14,463 bases of DNA from CAZFCK01 sp964517355. Lineage in GTDB: Bacteria > Desulfobacterota > Desulfovibrionia > Desulfovibrionales > Desulfovibrionaceae. The stretch covers positions 1 to 14,463 of the forward strand of contig CAZFCK010000120.1 of the NCBI GenBank assembly GCA_964517355.1, given 5' to 3'. The position numbers were made by a program, and so were the translations under genes. This document shows positions 8,537-14,463 of this stretch, piece by piece. Below the pieces are notes generated by a model, which ran no database searches, had not been told where the DNA came from, and worked only from the letters and a program-made list of their open reading frames with translations. How positions within the stretch are numbered: the first letter of the stretch is position 1; every line of letters begins with the position of its first letter.

Positions 8537-9462
8537 GCGTATCTCTGGACAACATGTCCGTCCTTATTGTGGATGACAACCCCGTGAATATTCAAATACT
8601 GGCCGGAGCCCTGCGGGCAAACCACCGCGTCCGGGTGGCCAATAGCGGCCTGAAAACGCTTGAGGTGGCCGTGTCCGACGATCCGCCCGACATCATCCTG
8701 CTCGACATCATGATGCCTGAAATGGACGGCTACGAGGTCTGCCGCCGTCTGAAAAACAATCCCAAAACCATGGACATTCCCATCATATTCGTCACCGCCA
8801 AGGCGGAAAGTGATGACGAAGCCTTCGGCTTGAACCTCGGGGCCGTGGACTACATCTCCAAGCCCTACAGCCTGCCGGTCGTCAAGGCGCGAGTGCGCGC
8901 CCATCTGCAGCTGAAACAACGCACGGACATGCTTGCAGAGCTGGCCATGCTCGACGGCCTGACCGGCATCGCCAACCGCCGCAACTTCGATCTTGCGCTG
9001 GAGCGCGAATGGGGCAGATCCGTCAGAAAAATCTCCGACATCGCCCTGATCATGCTCGATATTGACTTTTTCAAGGCCTACAATGATCATTACGGTCACG
9101 GGGCCGGCGACGAGTGCCTGCGCCTGACCGCCCAGGCTCTTGAGGCGTGTGTTCACAGACCGACAGATCTTGTGGCGCGATACGGCGGCGAAGAATTTTG
9201 CGTGCTCTTGCCCGAGACGGATGCGGCGGGCACAGGCAAAATGGCCGAGGCGCTACGCCGGTCCGTGAAAAAGCTGGCGCTGCCCCACGCTTTTTCAACG
9301 GTCGCGGATCACGTGACCATATCCGCGGGGTACGCCTCCGTAATCGCCACGCCGGACAGCTCCCCGACGCTCTTGCTGCAGAATGTCGACAGCGCTCTTT
9401 ACATCGCCAAAAAGCGGGGGCGTAACCGCGCCGTCAATTTCGGCGACGGCCAGACTCCATAA
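8533..9462 (+). CDS. Response regulator diguanylate cyclase (REC-GGDEF)
   Basis: This 309-residue cytoplasmic protein has an N-terminal receiver and a C-terminal GGDEF domain. It condenses two GTP into c-di-GMP. The receiver carries the acidic pair in LIVDDN, phospho-Asp58 in LLDIMMPEMDG and a conserved KP Lys. The cyclase domain has an active GGEEF motif at 218-222. An inhibitory RxxD site (Arg209, Asp212) sits five residues before it, so product feedback is expected. Layout resembles a WspR/PleD-type cyclase with one receiver. Its ATG overlaps the kinase TGA (ATGA), with GGAGGG at 8519-8524 as ribosome site, so the two are translationally coupled. The kinase HPt domain is the obvious phosphodonor. 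Phosphorylation probably drives dimerisation and activity; this is family knowledge, not seen here. Confidence 0.96.
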   Translation: MSVSLDNMSVLIVDDNPVNIQILAGALRANHRVRVANSGLKTLEVAVSDDPPDIILLDIMMPEMDGYEVCRRLKNNPKTMDIPIIFVTAKAESDDEAFGLNLGAVDYISKPYSLPVVKARVRAHLQLKQRTDMLAELAMLDGLTGIANRRNFDLALEREWGRSVRKISDIALIMLDIDFFKAYNDHYGHGAGDECLRLTAQALEACVHRPTDLVARYGGEEFCVLLPETDAAGTGKMAEALRRSVKKLALPHAFSTVADHVTISAGYASVIATPDSSPTLLLQNVDSALYIAKKRGRNRAVNFGDGQTP

Positions 9463-9482
9463 CGGCCGCTGCTCTCCCCCCG

Positions 9483-9500
9483 CATGCGGGCGCATGTTTT
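9483..9500 (+). terminator. Possible weak intrinsic terminator after the cyclase gene
   Basis: CATGC (9483-9487), loop GGGC, GCATG (9492-9496), then TTTT form a short stem with a T-run 20 bases after the cyclase stop. The stem is only 5 bp and can compete with an overlapping palindrome CCCGCATGCGGG at 9479-9490, so efficiency may be low. Confidence 0.4.
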
Positions 9501-9562
9501 CTCCCCTTCCCGGCTTCCGGCATTCTCCGGCGGGAACGTCCTTTGCCCCACCCTCGGCGCAA

Positions 9563-9604
9563 GGCGAGCCGCGCCCACAATATCCAGAAATATGCGGGCT
9601 CGCC
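9563..9604. other. GC-rich inverted repeat between convergent genes
   Basis: GGCGAGCC at 9563-9570 and GGCTCGCC at 9597-9604 form a perfect 8-bp stem, with a nested ATAT/ATAT pairing at 9580-9593. It lies just past the maturase stop (9611 on the - strand) and 100 bases past the cyclase stop. No T-run follows on either strand, so it is not a standard intrinsic terminator. It could protect 3' ends or pause polymerase between the converging operons. Confidence 0.45.
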
Positions 9605-9610
9605 GAGCGC

Positions 9611-10786
9611 TTACAACGGGGGCGCCGTACCCGTCCAGCGCATGATCTCGTTCGCAGGTCTCCCCTGGCGCACAAGCAGGGCCATGTGCCGCATTGTGGC
9701 CGCGCTGTGTTCAAAAAAGCGTTTATACCCTTCGCAGAGATAATTTTTCCCGTATTCCTTTTCAGCTGTGGGCACAAAACGATTCTTGGGGCATTCGCCC
9801 TTGCAGGCGAACAGAAAGGAACAGTCGCGGCATTCTTGGGGAAGCGCCCGGGACTTCGCGAGCCCGAAGGCGTGCTGCTCCGGCGAATCGAGCATCTCCT
9901 GCAACGACTGTGCGAGGATGTTGCCCCGCAAATTCTCCGGGGAGACGAAATGGTCGCAGGCGTAAACGTCGCCCGTATGCTCGAGCAGCCCCGAACGTCC
10001 GCAATACGCGCCGTAGTAGCACACCGGCGACGGAGCGCCCAGATGGCCCGCAAGAGTCGCGTCGAAAAGCTGGACAAAGACCTTGCCCACGTCCTGGCGA
10101 ACCCATTCGTCATAGACGGCCACGTAAAACTCGCCGAACTGCGACGCCGTAACGCTCCACGGCGTCACTTCCGCCGGTTGCGCCGCGGCCTGTTTCACCA
10201 CGGGCACGAATTGCAGAAACCCCTGGCTCCACTCCTTGAGGAAGCGGTACGTTTCCAATGGTTGACCGGCGTTTTTGCGGTTGATGGTGGCTAGGATGTT
10301 GTAGTCCACCCCGTGCTTTCGCAGCACGCGCAACCCGGTCATGACGCGGTTGAACGAACCGCCCCCATGCTTGTCCACGCGGTAGGCGTCATGCAGTGGA
10401 GCGGGGCCATCGAGACTGACGCCCGCCAAAAATCCATTCCGCGCCAGAAACGCCCCCCATGCGTCGTCCAGCAGCGTCCCGTTGGTCTGGATGACATTCG
10501 TGTAGGGGCGTTGTCCGGCGTATTGTTTCTGGATGCGCAGGGCGTTTTCATAGAAGGAGATACCGGCCAGAAGGGGTTCGCCCCCCTGCCAGACGAATTC
10601 AACGGGATGCGTGCCGGGAGAGGCGAACATCTGCCGCACATAGGCCTCAAGCACGGCCCCGGACATCAGCCACGGGGCGCCGCCGGCGGCGTCCGCGAAC
10701 AGGGCCGCCTTTTCCAGATAATAGCAGTACGTGCAATGCAGATTGCAGCGCGGCCCCACGGCTTTGGCGATGATCGAATAGGACAT
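9611..10786 (-). CDS. Anaerobic sulfatase-maturating enzyme (radical SAM, SPASM)
   Basis: This 391-residue cytoplasmic enzyme oxidises the active-site Cys or Ser of a sulfatase to formylglycine without oxygen, using S-adenosylmethionine. The radical-SAM cluster motif is CNLHCTYC (Cys14, 18, 21), followed by the SAM-binding GGEP at 68-71. The C-terminal SPASM region has eight Cys (256, 262, 277, 319, 322, 328, 332, 351). Their spacing closely matches the two auxiliary 4Fe-4S clusters of characterised anSME proteins. Asp278 lies directly after Cys277, where the proposed catalytic base of the clostridial enzyme sits. Length is typical for the family. The ATG overlaps the sulfatase TGA by one base (TGATG) and no clear Shine-Dalgarno precedes it, so translation probably depends on coupling to the sulfatase. 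The neighbouring sulfatase is its evident substrate. Confidence 0.96.
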   Translation of the reverse strand: MSYSIIAKAVGPRCNLHCTYCYYLEKAALFADAAGGAPWLMSGAVLEAYVRQMFASPGTHPVEFVWQGGEPLLAGISFYENALRIQKQYAGQRPYTNVIQTNGTLLDDAWGAFLARNGFLAGVSLDGPAPLHDAYRVDKHGGGSFNRVMTGLRVLRKHGVDYNILATINRKNAGQPLETYRFLKEWSQGFLQFVPVVKQAAAQPAEVTPWSVTASQFGEFYVAVYDEWVRQDVGKVFVQLFDATLAGHLGAPSPVCYYGAYCGRSGLLEHTGDVYACDHFVSPENLRGNILAQSLQEMLDSPEQHAFGLAKSRALPQECRDCSFLFACKGECPKNRFVPTAEKEYGKNYLCEGYKRFFEHSAATMRHMALLVRQGRPANEIMRWTGTAPPL

Positions 10787-12561
10787 CAGTGGCGCAGGTT
10801 CGTCACGGCCCAGTTGTCGTAATCCTTCAATTCGAAGCCCACGTCTTCCCCCACCTCCCGCGCAATGATCGCGTTCAATTGTTCATTCATGCGCAGGATC
10901 AGCTCCCTTTTCCCGGGCAAATCCATGGCCAGGTTGCGCATCTCCGTGGGATCGTTCCGGAGATCGAACAGCTCCAGATCGTTGTCGCGCAGCAGTTCTT
11001 CCAGCTTTTTCGGTGTATTACGCTTGGTGGGGGCGAAATAGCGGGCGAATTTGTATCTGCCGTCGAAAACAATGCGTATGTTTCCGCGCTTTGAAAGATC
11101 CGGCTTGATGCTCTTGATGCGCTCCCAGTTCTCTCCCCTGTTGTACGCCTGGACCATCTCCTTCAGGAAGTTCGCGTCCAGAGTCAAAATCATGTCGTAG
11201 CAATGCAACGCGCAGGGGCGGATTTGCGAAAGACTCGCCCCGGCCGGATCGGCCAGGACAGGGCTCATGTCCCTGCCGGGGAGGGATGCCGTGATCTTTT
11301 CCACGTCTTGCGGCGCGGCTCCAGTCAGGGCCAGGAGCGTGGGCGCCAGGTCCAGGTGGGAGGAAAGCGCGCGCGTGGACTGTCCGCCGGGGATTTCCGG
11401 ATGCACGATGAACAGGGGCACGTGGATGTTTTCCTCATAGGAAAAGGGTCCCTTGCCCCGCAAGTTGTGGCGGCCGCACATCTCCCCATGGTCCGCGGTA
11501 AAGACGATCACGGTATTCTCCCGCATCCCCTGCCTTTCCAACTCGTCGAGCACGGTGCCGATCTGCATGTCCACGTCTTTCAGACAGTTCAGGTAATAGT
11601 CTTTGTACCGGGTCCAATGCGCATCCGAATCCGGTATCGCCCCCATCATGTAATCCCAGCCCTCATGGTATTCGTAATGCGCTTTGGGGCGGCCTTTTTC
11701 GGTAATGGGCTGGTACAGATTCGGCGGCAGCGGAAAATCCTCATGCACGGCCTGATACACGGTGTTGTCCGGCGCCCTGTTGATTTTGTCCATGAGCTTG
11801 CCGGTCTTCTGCTCGCTCTCTCCGCCCGCGTCCGTATTGAAATACATGACATCATGCGGATTGATGAAATTAACGGCCAGGAAGAACGGCGTGCCCTCTT
11901 TATTCAGGCGCGCCCCTTTTGCGCGCAGCCAGTTCACGGAATCACCGACAAAGCCCGTATCGTGGGAATATCCTCCCAACGTGCGCCCGTAATGGTCTCC
12001 GGTCGGGTTGAAATCGGAAAATCCATAGGGTTCCATGGCGTCGGTCATCAACTTGTGCTCTTTATTGTGCTCAGGGGTCAGGGCCTCGCTGAGATGCAGC
12101 TTGCCTTTATAGGCGGTATAATAGCCGAGTTCACGCATCATGTGCCCGATGGTGGGGATATCCGTGGACATGTCCGGCTGCCACGGGAGGTTGGTGTTGT
12201 CGAACATGCCCGTATGCTGAATGTGCTGGCCGGTATACATGACGGAGCGCGAGGCCGTGCACATGTTCGAGCAGTTGTAATGGTTCTCGAAACTCACGCC
12301 CTCGCTACGCATCTTTTCTCGTGAAACGAGATCCGCGCTGCGCGGATAGCCTTTGAAATGGCGCTCCTGGTCCGTGACGATCAAGACGACGTTGTATCCT
12401 TTCCCGGCTATTTTCAAGGGGGATTGTTTCGGAAGCGCTTCCGCTTCCGGCTCCCGCGCCAAAGCAGTGGTTGCTGAAAGGGGCAGTGCGGAGGTGGCCA
12501 GTCCCAGCCCCGCCAGCTTGATGAATTCCCGCCTGGATTTCTGCAACGTCTCTCGATGCAT
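10786..12561 (-). CDS. Tat-exported type I sulfatase with Cys-type CTASR active-site motif
   Basis: This 591-residue alkaline-phosphatase-superfamily enzyme hydrolyses sulfate esters; the substrate is unknown. The N terminus has a twin-arginine signal (SRREFIK, Arg10-Arg11, then a hydrophobic stretch) with likely cleavage after ALA at 33-35, so it should be exported to the periplasm or beyond. The formylglycine motif is CTASR at 101-105. It is Cys-type, with Ala instead of the common Pro at the third position. Other expected active-site residues are Asp64 (VTDQ), Lys154 and His156 (GKLHL), His236 (NPHD), Asp357-His358 (TADHGEM) and Lys370. The start is set by GAGGTGAG at 12565-12572. The downstream maturase overlaps the stop codon. 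No inner-membrane or lipoprotein anchor is seen. A phosphonate or phosphodiester hydrolase is possible in this superfamily, but the adjacent maturase favours a sulfatase. Confidence 0.94.
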   Translation of the reverse strand: MHRETLQKSRREFIKLAGLGLATSALPLSATTALAREPEAEALPKQSPLKIAGKGYNVVLIVTDQERHFKGYPRSADLVSREKMRSEGVSFENHYNCSNMCTASRSVMYTGQHIQHTGMFDNTNLPWQPDMSTDIPTIGHMMRELGYYTAYKGKLHLSEALTPEHNKEHKLMTDAMEPYGFSDFNPTGDHYGRTLGGYSHDTGFVGDSVNWLRAKGARLNKEGTPFFLAVNFINPHDVMYFNTDAGGESEQKTGKLMDKINRAPDNTVYQAVHEDFPLPPNLYQPITEKGRPKAHYEYHEGWDYMMGAIPDSDAHWTRYKDYYLNCLKDVDMQIGTVLDELERQGMRENTVIVFTADHGEMCGRHNLRGKGPFSYEENIHVPLFIVHPEIPGGQSTRALSSHLDLAPTLLALTGAAPQDVEKITASLPGRDMSPVLADPAGASLSQIRPCALHCYDMILTLDANFLKEMVQAYNRGENWERIKSIKPDLSKRGNIRIVFDGRYKFARYFAPTKRNTPKKLEELLRDNDLELFDLRNDPTEMRNLAMDLPGKRELILRMNEQLNAIIAREVGEDVGFELKDYDNWAVTNLRH

Positions 12562-12586
12562 GGTCTCACCTCAACCAGCTGAATTG

Positions 12587-12603
12587 GTTATCGATAGTTA
12601 TCG
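12587..12603. promoter_or_regulatory. Two GTTATCG direct repeats with 10-bp phasing
   Basis: GTTATCG occurs at 12587-12593 and again at 12597-12603, exactly one helical turn apart, 26 bases upstream of the sulfatase start codon. Tandem heptamers with 10-bp spacing are typical of sites bound by response-regulator dimers. The cognate regulator is not known and the site may instead act in the mRNA leader. Confidence 0.35.
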
Positions 12604-12631
12604 GAGACTCGACTTTCCGAGTAGACCTGAC

Positions 12632-12637
12632 ACTATA
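12632..12637 (-). promoter_or_regulatory. Possible -10 box of the sulfatase-maturase operon
   Basis: Read on the - strand this is TATAGT, a fair -10 element in an AT-rich tract, giving a leader of about 65 bases. The -35 region 17 bases upstream is only T-rich. On the + strand the overlapping bases 12634-12639 read TATAAC, so the same spot could also serve a divergent promoter. Confidence 0.3.
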
Positions 12638-12688
12638 ACATCTTGTATTTATTTAAAAATTAAGGATAAAAATCGTTTTCCCGGCGTC

Positions 12689-12742
12689 CAGGGGCCTCCC
12701 CTGGTCGTCGTGTGGGCGCGAAAGCCCGCGACTTTATTCTTT
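12689..12742 (+). repeat. Dispersed double-hairpin repeat, copy 2
   Basis: This is a 53/54-base match to positions 1-54, same orientation, followed here by a longer T-tract reaching about 12750. The first stem extends left through CGGCGT (12682-12687) pairing with TCGTCG (12706-12711), with one T-T mismatch and one G-U pair. The single difference between copies (C25 to T12713) changes a G-C pair in the second stem into a G-U pair that still pairs in + strand RNA. This fits an RNA structure made from the + strand. Yet both flanking genes are on the - strand, so it is not a terminator for either in the usual sense. Confidence 0.85.
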
Positions 12743-12830
12743 TTTTCTTTTTGTCCGAAAGTCGTATCGGAGATATATCCATAACAAAAGGATAGCCTTC
12801 AAGCCAGCGCAAATCGAATCGGTTGCGTTG

Positions 12831-12847
12831 AAAAGCGGTCCGCTCTC
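12831..12847 (-). terminator. Possible terminator of the hemopexin-like gene
   Basis: On the - strand the sequence is GAGAGCG, loop GAC, then CGCTTTT. The stem is up to 7 bp including G-U pairs and ends in a short T-run, about 60 bases after the TAA of the hemopexin-like gene. Several of the T residues are used in the stem, so the call is tentative. Confidence 0.35.
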
Positions 12848-12907
12848 GCCCATGGCTTCACGGCGCTCCGTTGCACGAATGCGCGCGCCGTCCCCGCCCC
12901 ACGCCGA

Positions 12908-14245
12908 TTATTGCAACAACCCCTGAAAGATCCCGCTGTTTACATCCACGGGAAACCCCTGGTCCGCCTGGTCTCTGGCGATACTATAGCGAATGTACTC
13001 CCTTCCCTTAAAGAAATACGCCCTTCCGTCGCCCCAGTTCACAACGGCGTCGATACCCGACGTCCACAGACCGGGCCACGTTTTGCCGGTGATTTTTTTG
13101 GGATAACCGGGATCGGCTCTGTCATCGGCGATACTGTAGCGAATATATTCGCCCCCTTTGAAAAAGTAGGCCTTGCCGTTGCCCCAGTTGACCACGGCGT
13201 CAATCCCCGAAGTCCACAACCCGGGCCAGGTCTTGTTGTTGATCGGCTTGGGGTATCCTGGATCGCACGCGTCGTTGGCAATGTCATAGCGCATATATTG
13301 GCTGCCCTTGAATACATAGAGCTTTCCGTTGCCCCAGTTGATCGCGGCGTCGAAATCCCTGTCCCACCCGGGAACCCCCCTTGGCCCGAAATCCGGGCCG
13401 ATAGGCACGGGAAAGCCGGAGTCCACCGCTTGGCTTCCCTTGTCGTACAGCGTGACATCGGGTCCCATGAAAAACACGATCTTGTTTCCCCAGGGCAAAG
13501 CCGCATCGATGTGGCCGGGTCGGCCCGGTTCGCCCGCCAGGTTCCCCAAACTTTGCGCGTTGCCGCGGGACGGCTGCGCCGTTTGCGTCTGGGGAGATGC
13601 GGCCGCCTCGTCGAGATAAATATTGTATACGGAGCTGAACTGCTGCGATTCCGCGTCGATCTCTCCTTCGATAACGACCATCCTTCCATTCCAGCCCGCT
13701 GGATGGATTGCGTCGAAAACCGTTTTTGGGGTGTTGGTGAAAATGGTGGACGCTTGGCCGATCGGCGCATTGACGAAATAGGTGTTTCCATCGTCTCCGG
13801 CCACGCTGCAGTCCATGATGTCCATTTTCTGCTCGCAGCCCGCGAACCGGCCGCGAATTTTGGCGCGCCCGTCCAGGCCCTCCCCGGAGAGCGGGGGGGC
13901 GTCCTGAAAAACGACATTCGTAACATCCGTGAGTTCGCCGAATTCGTTCACTGTTCCGTAAACGGTGATGCGGCGGCCGGTTTGGGATGTCTTCAGGATA
14001 TCGATAAGGTTGTTGGGCGTATTCTGAAGCACGGCTGACACTCTCGCGGCGTTGCCGATCAAAAACAACTGCTTGGCGTCCTCTGTGACCAAAAGGCATT
14101 GATCGGCGCCATCCATGGCTTCGCAACCTTCGAAGGTGCCCGAATATTCAGCCGCAGACACATTGCTCCGCAGCCCTCCCGCCAGGAGCATGAGCGCCAG
14201 AAGCGACACAGGGAGCGCATAGAAAAACGGCATCGTCCTTTTCAT
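12908..14245 (-). CDS. Secreted protein with tandem Cys-pair domains and a hemopexin-like propeller
   Basis: This 445-residue exported protein starts at an ATG preceded by GGAGG (14251-14255, 5 bases spacing). A Sec signal peptide covers about residues 1-31 (cleavage near NVSA/AEY). Two similar domains of about 96 residues follow (34-129 and 130-225). Each has an F-x-GC start, a C-x8-C pair (Cys41/50 and Cys137/146), an NTP motif and a G-R-x3-V-x-G strand; I recognise no family name for them. After a Gln/Ser-rich linker come four repeats of hemopexin type (246-297, 298-347, 348-397, 398-445), typified by WGNGKAYFFKG and YIRY, predicted to form a four-blade propeller. Blade 1 is divergent. Hemopexin-like propellers usually bind proteins, haem or small molecules; no catalytic domain is present, so a binding or adhesion role is inferred. 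Expressed alone, apparently monocistronic. Confidence 0.9.
   Translation of the reverse strand: MKRTMPFFYALPVSLLALMLLAGGLRSNVSAAEYSGTFEGCEAMDGADQCLLVTEDAKQLFLIGNAARVSAVLQNTPNNLIDILKTSQTGRRITVYGTVNEFGELTDVTNVVFQDAPPLSGEGLDGRAKIRGRFAGCEQKMDIMDCSVAGDDGNTYFVNAPIGQASTIFTNTPKTVFDAIHPAGWNGRMVVIEGEIDAESQQFSSVYNIYLDEAAASPQTQTAQPSRGNAQSLGNLAGEPGRPGHIDAALPWGNKIVFFMGPDVTLYDKGSQAVDSGFPVPIGPDFGPRGVPGWDRDFDAAINWGNGKLYVFKGSQYMRYDIANDACDPGYPKPINNKTWPGLWTSGIDAVVNWGNGKAYFFKGGEYIRYSIADDRADPGYPKKITGKTWPGLWTSGIDAVVNWGDGRAYFFKGREYIRYSIARDQADQGFPVDVNSGIFQGLLQ
13055..13354 (-). repeat. Two tandem 150-base repeats encoding propeller blades 2 and 3
   Basis: Residues 298-347 (13205-13354) and 348-397 (13055-13204) are each exactly 50 residues and end in the same KTWPGLWTSG sequence. 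The DNA copies have drifted at many positions while the protein is largely kept, so this is an old duplication under protein-level selection rather than a recent expansion. Blade 4 (12911-13054) continues the pattern but is 48 residues long and lacks the shared ending. Confidence 0.85.
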
Positions 14246-14386
14246 TCTTTCCTCCGAAGGTTGTATGAATTGTATGACGAAATATCGGTGCGCCCCTCAT
14301 CTCCATGCGCGGTCTGGGCGCCGCCGGCATATTCCGTTTCGCCAGACCATATTAGGGCCTGTTTCTAAAACATAACGATTCGGGAA

Positions 14387-14446
14387 GACCATTCCGCAAA
14401 AAAACAAAATGTGGCTATGTCCTTAACTCCGCAATGTGGGAATGAC
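14387..14446. promoter_or_regulatory. Imperfect inverted repeat upstream of the hemopexin-like gene
   Basis: GACCATTCCGCA at 14387-14398 pairs imperfectly with TGTGGGAATGAC at 14435-14446 across a 36-base AT-rich spacer. It is about 150 bases upstream of the start codon. It could be a regulator site or an element end. The rest of 14246-14463 shows AT-rich stretches but no promoter with both boxes that I can defend. Confidence 0.25.
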
Positions 14447-14463
14447 TTGTTTTTCCGAGGGGA

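Larger units (their letters stand above)
12562..12907. other. Intergenic region between the sulfatase operon and the hemopexin-like gene
   Basis: These 346 bases separate two - strand genes. Near the sulfatase lie its ribosome site, a phased direct repeat, a small hairpin (ACTCG/CGAGT, 12607-12622) and an AT-rich stretch at 12630-12680 suited to a promoter. The middle holds the second copy of the 54-base repeat. The right part is GC-rich and includes a possible terminator for the hemopexin-like gene. I see no protein-coding gene. Confidence 0.7.

Noticed and set aside
11203..12324. 373-residue + strand frame opposite the sulfatase
   Set aside because: It is a shadow of the sulfatase gene, whose active-site motifs are plain on the other strand. 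The shadow frame has no recognisable domain.
1..12742. Integrative element with attachment sites at the two 54-base repeats
   Set aside because: No integrase, transposase or tRNA gene is present in the enclosed block, and the hairpin-plus-T structure fits a terminator-like repeat family better.
1..14463. CRISPR array, tRNA, rRNA or phage genes
   Set aside because: No regularly spaced short repeats, no cloverleaf-like sequences and no phage structural proteins were seen on either strand.

Overview
The window is GC-rich and carries five confident protein-coding genes, two on the + strand and three on the - strand. It looks chromosomal and probably comes from an anaerobic Gram-negative bacterium, most likely a sulfate-reducer-type deltaproteobacterium (Desulfovibrionales-like). 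That placement is inference. It rests on the oxygen-sensitive anaerobic sulfatase maturase, the Tat and Sec signal peptides, strong GGAGG-type ribosome sites and the very large PAS-rich hybrid kinase. There is no rRNA or other direct taxonomic marker.

Layout. Positions 1-54 hold one copy of a double-hairpin, T-tailed repeat. Positions 55-715 are a partly AT-rich leader with inverted repeats and no convincing gene. Positions 716-8536 encode a 2606-residue membrane hybrid histidine kinase (two periplasmic sensor regions, about ten PAS modules, HisKA, HATPase, two receivers and an HPt domain). It overlaps by 4 bases a REC-GGDEF diguanylate cyclase (8533-9462). The pair reads as a complete phosphorelay ending in c-di-GMP synthesis. 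A short gap with hairpins (9463-9610) separates this + strand pair from a convergent - strand operon: a Tat-exported sulfatase (12561 down to 10786) and its radical-SAM anaerobic maturase (10786 down to 9611), joined by a TGATG stop/start overlap.

Upstream of the sulfatase (12562-12907) lie a possible promoter, a 10-bp-phased direct repeat and a second copy of the 54-base repeat (12689-12742, 53/54 identical). The last gene (14245 down to 12908, - strand) encodes a secreted protein with two copies of an unrecognised roughly 96-residue Cys-pair domain followed by a four-blade hemopexin-like propeller.

Working together. The kinase and cyclase are almost certainly one signalling unit. The sulfatase and maturase are one enzyme system: the maturase converts a Cys in the sulfatase to formylglycine in the cytoplasm before export. 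Sulfate released outside could feed sulfate respiration if the host is a sulfate reducer. No sequence evidence ties the c-di-GMP pair, the sulfatase pair and the hemopexin-like protein into one pathway; adjacency is the only link.
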